Assembly (NCBI RefSeq): GCF_003024805.1 | Contig: NZ_PUEC01000019.1 | Coordinates: 1-64,000 of the forward strand | Length of the DNA: 64,000 nt | Direction: 5' to 3' | Source: Duncaniella muris | Lineage (GTDB): Bacteria > Bacteroidota > Bacteroidia > Bacteroidales > Muribaculaceae | Part shown: positions 32,836-39,745 of the stretch, one piece after another | Layout: every line of letters begins with the position of its first letter | Numbering within the stretch: the first letter of the stretch is position 1 | Notes under the pieces: generated by a model | Told to the model about the DNA's origin: nothing | Databases searched by the model: none | Seen by the model: the letters and a program-made list of their open reading frames with translations, nothing else | Made by a program: the position numbers and the translations under genes

Positions 32836-33253
32836 TTATCCTCCAGTATTTATTGGGATCGGGGATTTCAATACCCAGATACTCTCTGCCATATTCCCTC
32901 AACTTTTCACAGTATGTTGAGAATGTTACGGTGTCCATAGTGGCAGTAGATCCAGGGAACTCTATGATCTCTCCAGTGTGTTTGTTCACTACCTTATCAG
33001 CAGTTATCCGAGCCTTGAAAAATTCGTGAACTTGCTCCACACTCACAAACTCCCATCCAGCCTCCAGGAGGGCATCCAGCATCATTGGATAGATGCAACC
33101 CCATAGCCAACCATTCTGATCATTGCTTCTGGGCTTTCGGATCCTCTTGATCTCAATCCGATAAAACCCATCCAGGGCATTGTTGAACCAGTCGTAAAGA
33201 GGTTTGAGATTGAACAAACCTTTCCTTTTTTCTATGAGGGCTTTGTTTGCCAT
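32816..33253 (-). CDS. NinB-like recombination protein
   Basis: A 145-residue protein. The RSNDQNGWLWGCIYPMMLDAL segment near residues 42-62 is the hallmark region of the lambda NinB/Orf group, which takes part in recombination mediated by phage annealing proteins. It ends one base into, and thus is coupled to, the MBL-fold gene. RecT and the Rad50-like ATPase follow upstream, so it is in a recombination cassette. Confidence 0.62.
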   Translation of the reverse strand: MANKALIEKRKGLFNLKPLYDWFNNALDGFYRIEIKRIRKPRSNDQNGWLWGCIYPMMLDALLEAGWEFVSVEQVHEFFKARITADKVVNKHTGEIIEFPGSTATMDTVTFSTYCEKLREYGREYLGIEIPDPNKYWRINDKRTR

Positions 33254-33981
33254 TAGATACGATCCAGATTTACAGTTAGACCACGTTTGCCAGCATATAC
33301 CTCTTTCCCAGTCGCTCTCTCAATCTCCGACACAAACAACGGCTCATCGCCATTATCCTTAGAGAGATGGAGCAGAACGATATTTTTTACCTGGGATAGG
33401 TCAGAACTTTTCAGATACTCTTTGCAAGTTTCCAACTCCATGTGTGAGGTTAGCAACCGCTCCCTCTGGGAGGGCAATGTACGCCCCTCTCTGATCGCCT
33501 GGTATAAGGCGTTATCGGCATAGTTGCACTCTATCAGCACATGATTGAGATTGCGAAACTTGTATTCACACACATAGCTATCGGTAAGAAACATGATATT
33601 ACCACTCTGGGGGTGATTTATCATGTAGCCCACGCACGGCACATCATGGAAAGCTGGAAAGGGAATAATCTTAAAATTTCCCAGTTTGTAGCCCTTACCA
33701 GGAGCTATTGCAACGGAGCGAGATCCCCAGACCTCTTTTGCAGTCCAAACCTCTGGGAGAGCCAGAGTGGTAAAACCCATTTCAACCATGCCCTTAATGT
33801 ACTTTGCGTGATCTCCGTGCTGGTGTGTGATTAGGCAGCCCACAACCTTGCGGATGTTGAATCCTAAAACCTTTTTTACCTCATTCAGTCGGATCCCAGC
33901 CTCCAGAATCAATGCCTCATCGCCAGCATCCAACACATAGCAGTTACCGCTGGAGGAGCTACCTAACACAACCAGTTTCAT
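33253..33981 (-). CDS. MBL-fold metallohydrolase
   Basis: A 242-residue protein with HQHGDH at 53-58, the metal-binding H-x-H-x-D-H motif of metallo-beta-lactamase-fold enzymes, plus later histidines (AFHDVPCVGYM, TSHMELE). The start SGNCYVLDAG is typical of the family branch with YycJ-like nucleases and hydrolases. It lies between NinB-like and RecT, so a nuclease role in phage recombination is likely but not shown. It overlaps the NinB-like gene by one base. Confidence 0.75.
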   Translation of the reverse strand: MKLVVLGSSSSGNCYVLDAGDEALILEAGIRLNEVKKVLGFNIRKVVGCLITHQHGDHAKYIKGMVEMGFTTLALPEVWTAKEVWGSRSVAIAPGKGYKLGNFKIIPFPAFHDVPCVGYMINHPQSGNIMFLTDSYVCEYKFRNLNHVLIECNYADNALYQAIREGRTLPSQRERLLTSHMELETCKEYLKSSDLSQVKNIVLLHLSKDNGDEPLFVSEIERATGKEVYAGKRGLTVNLDRI

Positions 33982-33991
33982 ATCACGTCAA

Positions 33992-34984
33992 TTAGTAGGG
34001 TACAACTACATCATCATCGCTTTGGGGATTTGCCACCTGGGGAGTATTCCCCTGGGAAAGATCCTCAAAGGAGGTGGTTTCCAGATCAATCACATTGCTT
34101 TCCATACCCACGCTGGAGGTTGGGAGCTGGTGATCAGTATCTATCTCCATTGCTCTCTCATCGCTCTCTGCCTCATAGTTAAATGCCTTTTCCATTTCCA
34201 CAGAGAGATAGCCGTATTTACTAAGTAAATTGCGGATAGTGGTTTTGATCGCCATGCCATGAAAGTTGCCCAGCCAGCCCAGAGTTTTGCTATCGGCAAC
34301 CATAGGCAGATTTGCCAGGTTGAGCAGACTTTCCACAGTTATATCTTTTCCAGAGAGTGCCTTTGAGTATTGCTTTGCATGAGCAGCCATCGCCTCAACC
34401 GACATATAGAGGGTTTTTGAAAAGCCGTTCAGCAACTCAAAGTAGCAGAAATATCCTATCACCTTATCGGATTTTTTCTCTCCGTCAAAGTCGTATATCC
34501 CAGTGAGCTTTGAGCCTTTTCGCAGCTCTCCCTCATAGACCACATCGGCATTGATCGTGCGATATTGACCAGTACGCATAGCCAACTGGATCAGACCTTT
34601 GTAGCCTATCTGGAAAGTGGGCGAATAGACATCATCCCACACCTCACGATATGATCCATCGGGATTTTGTACGGTAAATTTCTGTCTGGATTTGTAGGCG
34701 ATCACGAAAGCGAAACCCAGAGCCTTGCTTATAGGGAGGCGGAGGGAAGCAGCTTTAAGGCACTCCCAGATCACACGTTTAGGTTCGCATTTCTGGAGCT
34801 TGGAATCACCTCCAAAGAGTTCCAACACAGAGGTTATGAATGAGCCAGCGTTTTTCCCCAGGGCATCCTGGATCTGCTGTTGCACATCTTTCTCATTGAT
34901 CGCCTTTTTGAGGAGATCAACTGGCTTTAACTTGGCTGGTTCCTGGTTTGCAGCCGTTACGGTTGTTGTTTGCGGTGCCATCAT
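33992..34984 (-). CDS. RecT-family single-strand annealing protein
   Basis: A 330-residue protein with the RecT family pattern: RLPISKALGFAFVIAYKSRQ, TFQIGYKGLIQLAMRTGQY and a GMAIKTTIRNLLSKYGYLS stretch. RecT proteins anneal single-stranded DNA and promote strand exchange with a partner exonuclease. The C-terminus is acidic and disordered. It overlaps the Rad50-like ATPase gene by four bases, so the two are co-translated. No RecE-like exonuclease is present; the ATPase and MBL-fold protein may provide that function. Confidence 0.88.
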   Translation of the reverse strand: MMAPQTTTVTAANQEPAKLKPVDLLKKAINEKDVQQQIQDALGKNAGSFITSVLELFGGDSKLQKCEPKRVIWECLKAASLRLPISKALGFAFVIAYKSRQKFTVQNPDGSYREVWDDVYSPTFQIGYKGLIQLAMRTGQYRTINADVVYEGELRKGSKLTGIYDFDGEKKSDKVIGYFCYFELLNGFSKTLYMSVEAMAAHAKQYSKALSGKDITVESLLNLANLPMVADSKTLGWLGNFHGMAIKTTIRNLLSKYGYLSVEMEKAFNYEAESDERAMEIDTDHQLPTSSVGMESNVIDLETTSFEDLSQGNTPQVANPQSDDDVVVPY

Positions 34985-36948
34985 CGTATGGTTATTTTAG
35001 CATCCAGGGAAACACAGAGGTTGATCACCTGGGAGATTGTTGGGATAATCTGGTTTACGCTCTCTCTGTTGTCAATGAAAATCGGAGCTGATACGCCTTT
35101 GTGTTTGCACACGGCATTGATTATATCCAGTCCAGCATTGAGCTTTCCAGCAGCATTAACATCGGGATAGGGAGTGCCATTGACAGTGCAAATGCACGTT
35201 ACATTCTCGTTGCCGTTCAGTTGCTCTTTGATGAAAGAGAAAGAAACGTATGTGAAAAGGCTATCAATCTTTTCCTGGAGCTTTGCATCTTTGGCTTTCT
35301 GAAATTCCAGGGCTATCAGCTCCCATCCCTCCAGATCTGCCAGAGCTTGATTGTTGGCAATACGTTTTTCCTCCAGATCATTGATCTCCTTATCGGCTCT
35401 TTCGATAGCATCACGTTTTAGCAGAGATCTTTCCAGTTCTCGGATCTCTCCCTGGAGTTGCACTTTCTCTTTTGAGAGATCGGAAACATCCACCGTTTGA
35501 GCGTTCATTGTGAGCTGATTTTCCAGCTCGGAGATCTCATTGCGGAGAGCCTGGCAAACGGTATCATTCTGGATCATGGCATCCACATTGGGAGCCTCTG
35601 GGATTGAGGCTTTCTTTGCCTCAACCTGGGCACTGACGGCTTTAATGTTAGCATCCGTCTTACTGATAGCGTTTCGGATCTCATCAGCCTCTTTCTGAAG
35701 CTGGTTTTGCTCATCTGTGAGCTTTTTACCCTTTTCCTCATTGGCTTTGAGGCGTTGAGATTTATTACTGTTGAAATTCGCCTCCAGTTCCGCCTTTTTA
35801 GCCTCAATATCGGCTGCCTCCAGAGGGCGGTTGCAAGTAGGGCACACAAATGTACCATTGGGGATCAGAGGCATAACCTCTTTGAAAATACGGATGTATT
35901 CCGTTTTCATTTCAGCTATGGTGCTAACCATCTGGGTTATTTGATCCTCCTTAGCCTGGAGTTTCTTTACCAGATTGGATCGTGCTGCCTGGGCATTGGA
36001 GAGATCAAACTGGAGTTTCTGTAGATCCATTTTCGCCTGGTTGATACCAGAGAGGGCGGTGGTTCTGATCTCATTCTCTGCTTTGTTGAGTTCCATGCGT
36101 TTCTGTCCGATCTGTTGTTGTATATCGGATTTACGCTTATACTCTGCCTCTGTAGCCTTAGAACGATCACTGATCTGATCATCTACAGCCTGGAGGCGTT
36201 TTTCTTTATCGGCTTTCTGACTCTCCAGCTCCTCCCAGTTTTCGGGCTGGGGGCGGAGGCGGTTTGCAGTATCTATCTGGCTGGGGATGATTTTCAGCTC
36301 ATCATTGCAAGCCCTCTTTTTTGCTGCCACCTCTTTAGCGTATGCTGCCAAAGATCTGCCATTGAGTTCTGCCAGGAGCTTAACGAAAGCCTCATTTGTG
36401 CCAGCAACCTCCTCATCACTAACAGTACCCACCATTTCCAGGAGGATTGCTTTCTGATACTCTGGTTTGAGGCTCACAAAGTAGTAAGGGTTCGTTACCA
36501 GCTTGAAAACATCCTCTGGTATGATCTCTGCAATCTCTGAATCAAACTCCCTCTTTGTGCCCATTTTCACATCATTGATATAAAACTCCGTGAAATGGTT
36601 GATCAGTCGCTCCTCGGTGTTTGCCGTTGCACGGCTCCACTTTTCACAGTAGCAACGCTGGATCTTAACTTCTCTGCCATCAACGAGCAGAACGGCTGTC
36701 ACAGAGTGTTCCAGGTGCAAAATCGGTTTCTTTGTTATCGGATCAATCGTTTTAATGTTGAAATTGGAATCCGATCTGCCAGTGCTATCCTTGCCGAAAA
36801 GCAGCCAGTGGAAAGCATCAAAGATGGTGGTTTTGCCAGTACCGTTTTCACCAGATATTACAGTTACCTGCTGGGTGAAATCCAGATACAGCTCCCTCAC
36901 ACCCTTGAAATTCACCAGCGATAGCGATTTAAGCGTGATTGTGCTCAT
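34981..36948 (-). CDS. Rad50/SbcC-like coiled-coil ATPase
   Basis: A 655-residue AAA ATPase. Residues 1-45 carry the Walker A motif GENGTGKTT (33-41). Long coiled coils flank a C-x2-C (VCPTC, 369-372) at their turn, as in the zinc hook that joins two molecules. The C-terminal ATPase half includes IFID at 623-626 followed by Asn-Arg-Glu, a Walker B-like segment. Such proteins work with a nuclease on DNA ends. Here the partners may be RecT and the MBL-fold protein, since no SbcD-like gene is seen. Confidence 0.82.
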   Translation of the reverse strand: MSTITLKSLSLVNFKGVRELYLDFTQQVTVISGENGTGKTTIFDAFHWLLFGKDSTGRSDSNFNIKTIDPITKKPILHLEHSVTAVLLVDGREVKIQRCYCEKWSRATANTEERLINHFTEFYINDVKMGTKREFDSEIAEIIPEDVFKLVTNPYYFVSLKPEYQKAILLEMVGTVSDEEVAGTNEAFVKLLAELNGRSLAAYAKEVAAKKRACNDELKIIPSQIDTANRLRPQPENWEELESQKADKEKRLQAVDDQISDRSKATEAEYKRKSDIQQQIGQKRMELNKAENEIRTTALSGINQAKMDLQKLQFDLSNAQAARSNLVKKLQAKEDQITQMVSTIAEMKTEYIRIFKEVMPLIPNGTFVCPTCNRPLEAADIEAKKAELEANFNSNKSQRLKANEEKGKKLTDEQNQLQKEADEIRNAISKTDANIKAVSAQVEAKKASIPEAPNVDAMIQNDTVCQALRNEISELENQLTMNAQTVDVSDLSKEKVQLQGEIRELERSLLKRDAIERADKEINDLEEKRIANNQALADLEGWELIALEFQKAKDAKLQEKIDSLFTYVSFSFIKEQLNGNENVTCICTVNGTPYPDVNAAGKLNAGLDIINAVCKHKGVSAPIFIDNRESVNQIIPTISQVINLCVSLDAKITIR

Positions 36949-36954
36949 ACTAAA

Positions 36955-37239
36955 TTATTTATTGATTATTGAATTGAATTTTTCAGCGGTATTTGCAGCC
37001 ATTAGCTCCGCTCTGGAGTATTGGATCTTTGAGCGGATCGTGCTACCCATCCTGGAGCCAGTTACCAGTCCATCATGCACCCAGCGTTTCACTCTTGCCT
37101 CACCAAACACCCTATAAGCCTCACGTTGCGACATGAGATCTTTTGCTGGCGTTGTGCTCTTGGCATAGTTAGCAGCTCCTAACTCCGACATTTGGGAGCA
37201 GATGTTTTTGAGTTCGTATAGATCCAGAATTATTTGCAT
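36955..37239 (-). CDS. Winged-helix / MerR-like DNA-binding protein
   Basis: A 94-residue protein. The segment LMSQREAYRVFGEARVKRW then DGLVTGSRMGSTIRSKIQYS has the shape of an excisionase- or MerR-like winged helix, with the wing residues GSTIRSKIQ. It could be an excisionase or a regulator. It is transcribed with the recombination genes. Alternatively it may act as a regulator of the replication block. Confidence 0.62.
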   Translation of the reverse strand: MQIILDLYELKNICSQMSELGAANYAKSTTPAKDLMSQREAYRVFGEARVKRWVHDGLVTGSRMGSTIRSKIQYSRAELMAANTAEKFNSIINK

Positions 37240-37241
37240 GA

Positions 37242-37460
37242 TTATTTTCCCTCGGTATTGTATCTTACCATACGCACGGCAAAATCTTTGAGGCTTTCCC
37301 CATCCTCATCCTCCACGATAAGGAGGTAGGAGAAATAAGCACTGCCAGCAGCAGTAACGAGGTGTGCCCAGTTGCCCATAATGATACCGTAAATTCCTCC
37401 GATACCGAGCAGTGCCCATACAATGAGCCACACGAGATTGTAAATTTGACAACCTTTCAT
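37242..37460 (-). CDS. Small membrane protein
   Basis: A 72-residue protein with two hydrophobic segments (YNLVWLIVWALLGIGGIYGI and LVTAAGSAYFSYLLIV) and an acidic end. It lies between a Cro-like gene and a regulator. Function unknown; small phage membrane proteins in this position often have immunity or exclusion roles, but that is only a suggestion. Confidence 0.5.
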   Translation of the reverse strand: MKGCQIYNLVWLIVWALLGIGGIYGIIMGNWAHLVTAAGSAYFSYLLIVEDEDGESLKDFAVRMVRYNTEGK

Positions 37461-37484
37461 CGGTGTTGCATTTTTAGATTGTTG

Positions 37485-37700
37485 TTAATCGAATAATTCA
37501 CTCTCTGGGATGTTCAGATGCTTTGCAATGAGAGATCGCCTTAATGCGTCTGGCTTTTGAGTGCCGTATATCCAGCACCTAACCGTGGCTGGATGCACCT
37601 TGCATAGTTCAGCGATCTCATCTACAAATGCCGACTTGGGAGCTTTTTGCGCCTTTGGGGGCAAAGCATCATAGTGTTCCCGAAATCTGTTTTTTGCCAT
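37485..37700 (-). CDS. Cro-like helix-turn-helix regulator
   Basis: A 71-residue protein starting AKNRFREHYD. A helix-turn-helix (IAELCKVHPATVRCWIYGTQ, about 30-49) fits a Cro-type or HigA-like DNA-binding protein. It is the first gene of the long minus-strand early operon, transcribed away from the repressor at 37857. The shorter start at 37700 is chosen because a longer in-frame extension would include the operator at 37720-37736. Confidence 0.7.
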   Translation of the reverse strand: MAKNRFREHYDALPPKAQKAPKSAFVDEIAELCKVHPATVRCWIYGTQKPDALRRSLIAKHLNIPESELFD

Positions 37701-37719
37701 AATTTTTACGCTTAAATTG

Positions 37720-37736
37720 TGTGTTGCACAAACATA
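37720..37736 (-). promoter_or_regulatory. Operator copy 7 with overlapping -7 element
   Basis: Minus-strand TATGTTTGTGCAACACA is a dyad with one mismatch to TGTGTT-N5-AACACA. Its first eight bases (TATGTTTG) also match the -7 consensus, with TTTTG about 21 bases upstream. It lies 20 bases before the Cro-like ATG, so it could be a secondary start point under self-control. Confidence 0.6.
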
Positions 37737-37775
37737 TTTTGTTATATTTGCACCACTCAAAATGTTTTAGTGATG

Positions 37776-37807
37776 CAAAGATAAAGACTTTCTACGAAAT
37801 TACCAAA
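37776..37807 (-). promoter_or_regulatory. Main minus-strand early promoter
   Basis: On the minus strand TTTG (37804-37807) and TATCTTTG (37776-37783) with a 20-bp spacer give a perfect consensus. The palindromes at 37789-37799 and 37809-37820 lie in the spacer and next to -33. Transcription would start near 37770 and run into the Cro-like gene at 37700. Confidence 0.8.
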
Positions 37808-37820
37808 TCTTTCGCGAAAG
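37789..37820 (+). promoter_or_regulatory. Pair of TTTC-n-GAAA palindromes over the early promoter
   Basis: TTTCTACGAAA at 37789-37799 and CTTTCGCGAAAG at 37809-37820 have centres about 20.5 bp apart, two helical turns. They lie in the spacer and beside the -33 element of the minus-strand promoter. They are the likely operators for the repressor encoded at 37857. This motif is different from the TGTGTT-N5-AACACA family. Confidence 0.6.
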
Positions 37821-37856
37821 AATTTCTATTAAATTTTTGCTCAAAATTACAAGTAT

Positions 37857-38327
37857 ATGATAACCAACAAGATAGATAGATATAAAATTTTGATCCGATT
37901 TATGATAGAATCGGGCATAATCACCTCACAGAAAGATCTTGGGGCGAAAATGGGGTACTCTAAGGAGAGCACAATATCCCAGATCATCAATGCAAAGGTG
38001 AAAGAACCGAAAGACTTTATAGAAAGACTATCGGGGTTTGTTCCAGATCTTAATAAGAGCTGGCTGGAAACTGGAGAGGGATCAATGCTCAACTCGGAAA
38101 CTGGGGAACAAAATTTTTTTGGGGATATAAACGGTAACGACAATAAGTTTTCTGGGCGAGATATGACAATAAACCCTCCTTGTGCAGTTGGATTTGATAT
38201 AGATCGTATCTTTATAGAGATCGCTGCTCAGAGAAAGCTCACAGAGGAGGCACAAGCTCAGACACGCAAAGCCCAGGAGCAGATGGATCGGCTTCTAACC
38301 ATTATTGAAAACTTAAACAAGAGATAG
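37857..38327 (+). CDS. Phage repressor, HTH N-terminal with coiled-coil C-terminal
   Basis: A 156-residue protein transcribed opposite the early operon. The N-terminal part (IITSQKDLGAKMGYSKESTISQ, about 21-42) is a helix-turn-helix of the XRE/CI type. No S24 peptidase domain is present; instead the C-terminus is a coiled coil (EEAQAQTRKAQEQMDRLLTI), so induction may not depend on RecA-driven self-cleavage. Two palindromes lie directly upstream on the minus-strand early promoter. It is the best candidate for maintaining lysogeny. Confidence 0.75.
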   Translation: MITNKIDRYKILIRFMIESGIITSQKDLGAKMGYSKESTISQIINAKVKEPKDFIERLSGFVPDLNKSWLETGEGSMLNSETGEQNFFGDINGNDNKFSGRDMTINPPCAVGFDIDRIFIEIAAQRKLTEEAQAQTRKAQEQMDRLLTIIENLNKR

Positions 38328-38331
38328 AAAA

Positions 38332-38517
38332 ATGGAAAAGTATTATCGAATGGTGATAGACCTCTACAAAGAGGCACTGATAAACCAGGTAAATTCAGAG
38401 AGAATCCTGGAGGTGAAAAAAGAGATCGCAAACGCAATAACAACTGCCAGAATCCAGGGCAATCCTTATGACGGACTGCAAACACTCCTGGAGGATGTAA
38501 ATATGATAGTGATATAA
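38332..38517 (+). CDS. Small hypothetical protein in the lysogeny operon
   Basis: A 61-residue helical protein (YYRMVIDLYKEALINQVNSE then AITTARIQGNPYDGLQ). It starts four bases after the repressor stop and overlaps the next gene by one base. It may work with the repressor. No known motif. Confidence 0.55.
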   Translation: MEKYYRMVIDLYKEALINQVNSERILEVKKEIANAITTARIQGNPYDGLQTLLEDVNMIVI

Positions 38518-38984
38518 TGGCAGCGTGTCCTAAATGTGGCAGCACAAATATTCATGCCGATAAAAAGGGTTTTAGTGCTAAAAAGGGGATTGCTGGGATG
38601 CTCCTATTCGGAGGATATGGATTATTAGCTGGTGCCCTGGGAAGCAATAAGCTCCGTTTGACGTGCCTGGATTGTGGTTATCAATTCAAACCTGGGGAAA
38701 GTGCCCCAGATCTGCCACAATACACATCAGCCAATAGCTATGATCTGCCAACATCAGCACCAACTAACCAAAAGGGCACATCCGAGCAGAAAGTGAGAAT
38801 TGAAACGATCCTAAAGTACCGATCAGTGATTAAGGATTCAAAGGTAACACTTCTGGAGGATCTGAAAGCAGAGGGGAAAACTCATGTGATCGTACCTGGA
38901 GGAGAGATTGAGGCTCTTAACAAACTCCAGGGAGCCAACAATGGAATGAAAAGGATCGTTTCTTTTAGAGAATGTGATAAATGA
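38517..38984 (+). CDS. Zinc-ribbon protein with hydrophobic segment
   Basis: A 155-residue protein. The first knuckle is CPKCGS (residues 4-9); a second CLDCGY lies near residue 50, with a Gly/Leu-rich hydrophobic segment between them (GMLLFGGYGLLAGALG). Together they look like a zinc ribbon interrupted by a possible membrane hairpin. The C-terminal half is helical (VRIETILKYRSVIKDSKVTL). Located in the lysogeny operon after the repressor. Function unknown; a superinfection-immunity role is a guess. Confidence 0.55.
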   Translation: MAACPKCGSTNIHADKKGFSAKKGIAGMLLFGGYGLLAGALGSNKLRLTCLDCGYQFKPGESAPDLPQYTSANSYDLPTSAPTNQKGTSEQKVRIETILKYRSVIKDSKVTLLEDLKAEGKTHVIVPGGEIEALNKLQGANNGMKRIVSFRECDK

Positions 38985-39232
38985 ATACACCAGTGAGTAA
39001 ACAGATCATGGAGCGTTTCTACACCGCTCTGGATGCGATTATAGCGATGAAAAAGATCCGAGGGGTAAACACCTATTGTCGGTTGAACGAAATAGACAGA
39101 CGCAATTTCATAGCCCAGAGGAAAGATCTGGATCGAGGCTGGTTCCAGGTGAGCTGGCTACAACCAATGGTGAAAGACTATGGCGTTAGTGCCAGGTGGC
39201 TCCTCCTGGGAGTTGGAAAGATGTTTGAGTAA
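38981..39232 (+). CDS. Small DNA-binding-like protein
   Basis: An 83-residue protein with a helical pattern (FYTALDAIIAMKKIRGVNTYC, then RRNFIAQRKDLDRGWFQVSW, ending VSARWLLLGVGKMFE). This resembles the helix-turn-helix fold of small phage repressor-like proteins found in Bacteroidetes, including the GVSARWLLLG end that often closes XRE domains. It may be a second regulator of lysogeny. It overlaps the previous gene by four bases and precedes the terminator at 39238. Confidence 0.55.
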   Translation: MNTPVSKQIMERFYTALDAIIAMKKIRGVNTYCRLNEIDRRNFIAQRKDLDRGWFQVSWLQPMVKDYGVSARWLLLGVGKMFE

Positions 39233-39237
39233 GAAAG

Positions 39238-39270
39238 AAAGCGGAGCCTGGAGATTGGGCACCGCTTTTT
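39238..39270 (+). terminator. Terminator of the lysogeny operon
   Basis: AAAGCGG (39238-39244) pairs with CCGCTTT (39262-39268), followed by further T residues. It is six bases after the stop at 39232. Confidence 0.65.
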
Positions 39271-39382
39271 GTTCTTTCCCCCATACCCCCTATTTCATAT
39301 ACTCTTTATAATCATAACAATTATAATCTATATTTTTATATTATAGTTTATGTATATACGCTCACGCGCACGCGAGGAAATA

Positions 39383-39745
39383 TTTGCTTAGGCAAAAGGC
39401 GATTTTTCGGAGATTGATTTTCAATCATTTACAAACATTTGCCTAAGCAAAAGACTTATTTGCCTAAGCAAAAGAAAATAGCTCAAAACATTTGCCTAAG
39501 CAAAAGGGCGAAAAATCCCTATTGAATATCAGCGAGTTATAACATTTGCTTAGGCAAAAGATTATTTGCTTAGGCAAATGTTCATAAGTGATTGATTTTC
39601 AATGCTACTTACTTTTGCTTAGGCAAAAAATTTTGAAAAATTCGGGCGAAAAACATTTGCTTAGGCAAAAGGCGATTTTTCGGAGATTGATTTTCAAGTA
39701 ATTACAAACATTTGCTTAGGCAAATGTTATTTTTGCTTAGGCAAA
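39383..39745. repeat. Array of ten 14-bp palindromes, TTTGCTTAGGCAAA
   Basis: Ten copies start at 39383, 39438, 39459, 39491, 39545, 39565, 39614, 39656, 39711 and 39732. Copies 2 to 4 are in the reverse sense (TTTGCCTAAGCAAA). Spacings are 55, 21, 32, 54, 20, 49, 42, 55 and 21, so a 55/21 step occurs three times. The array lies in a 494-bp gap without genes (39233-39726) and runs into the 3' end of the integrase gene. A 42-bp exact direct repeat (39383-39424 and 39656-39697) lies inside it. The spacing is unlike CRISPR. It could be a recombination-accessory, partition or origin site. Confidence 0.85.

Noticed and set aside
39383-39745. CRISPR array
   Set aside because: The repeats are palindromic 14-mers in both orientations, spacer lengths range from 6 to 41, two spacers are themselves repeated, and no cas genes are present.
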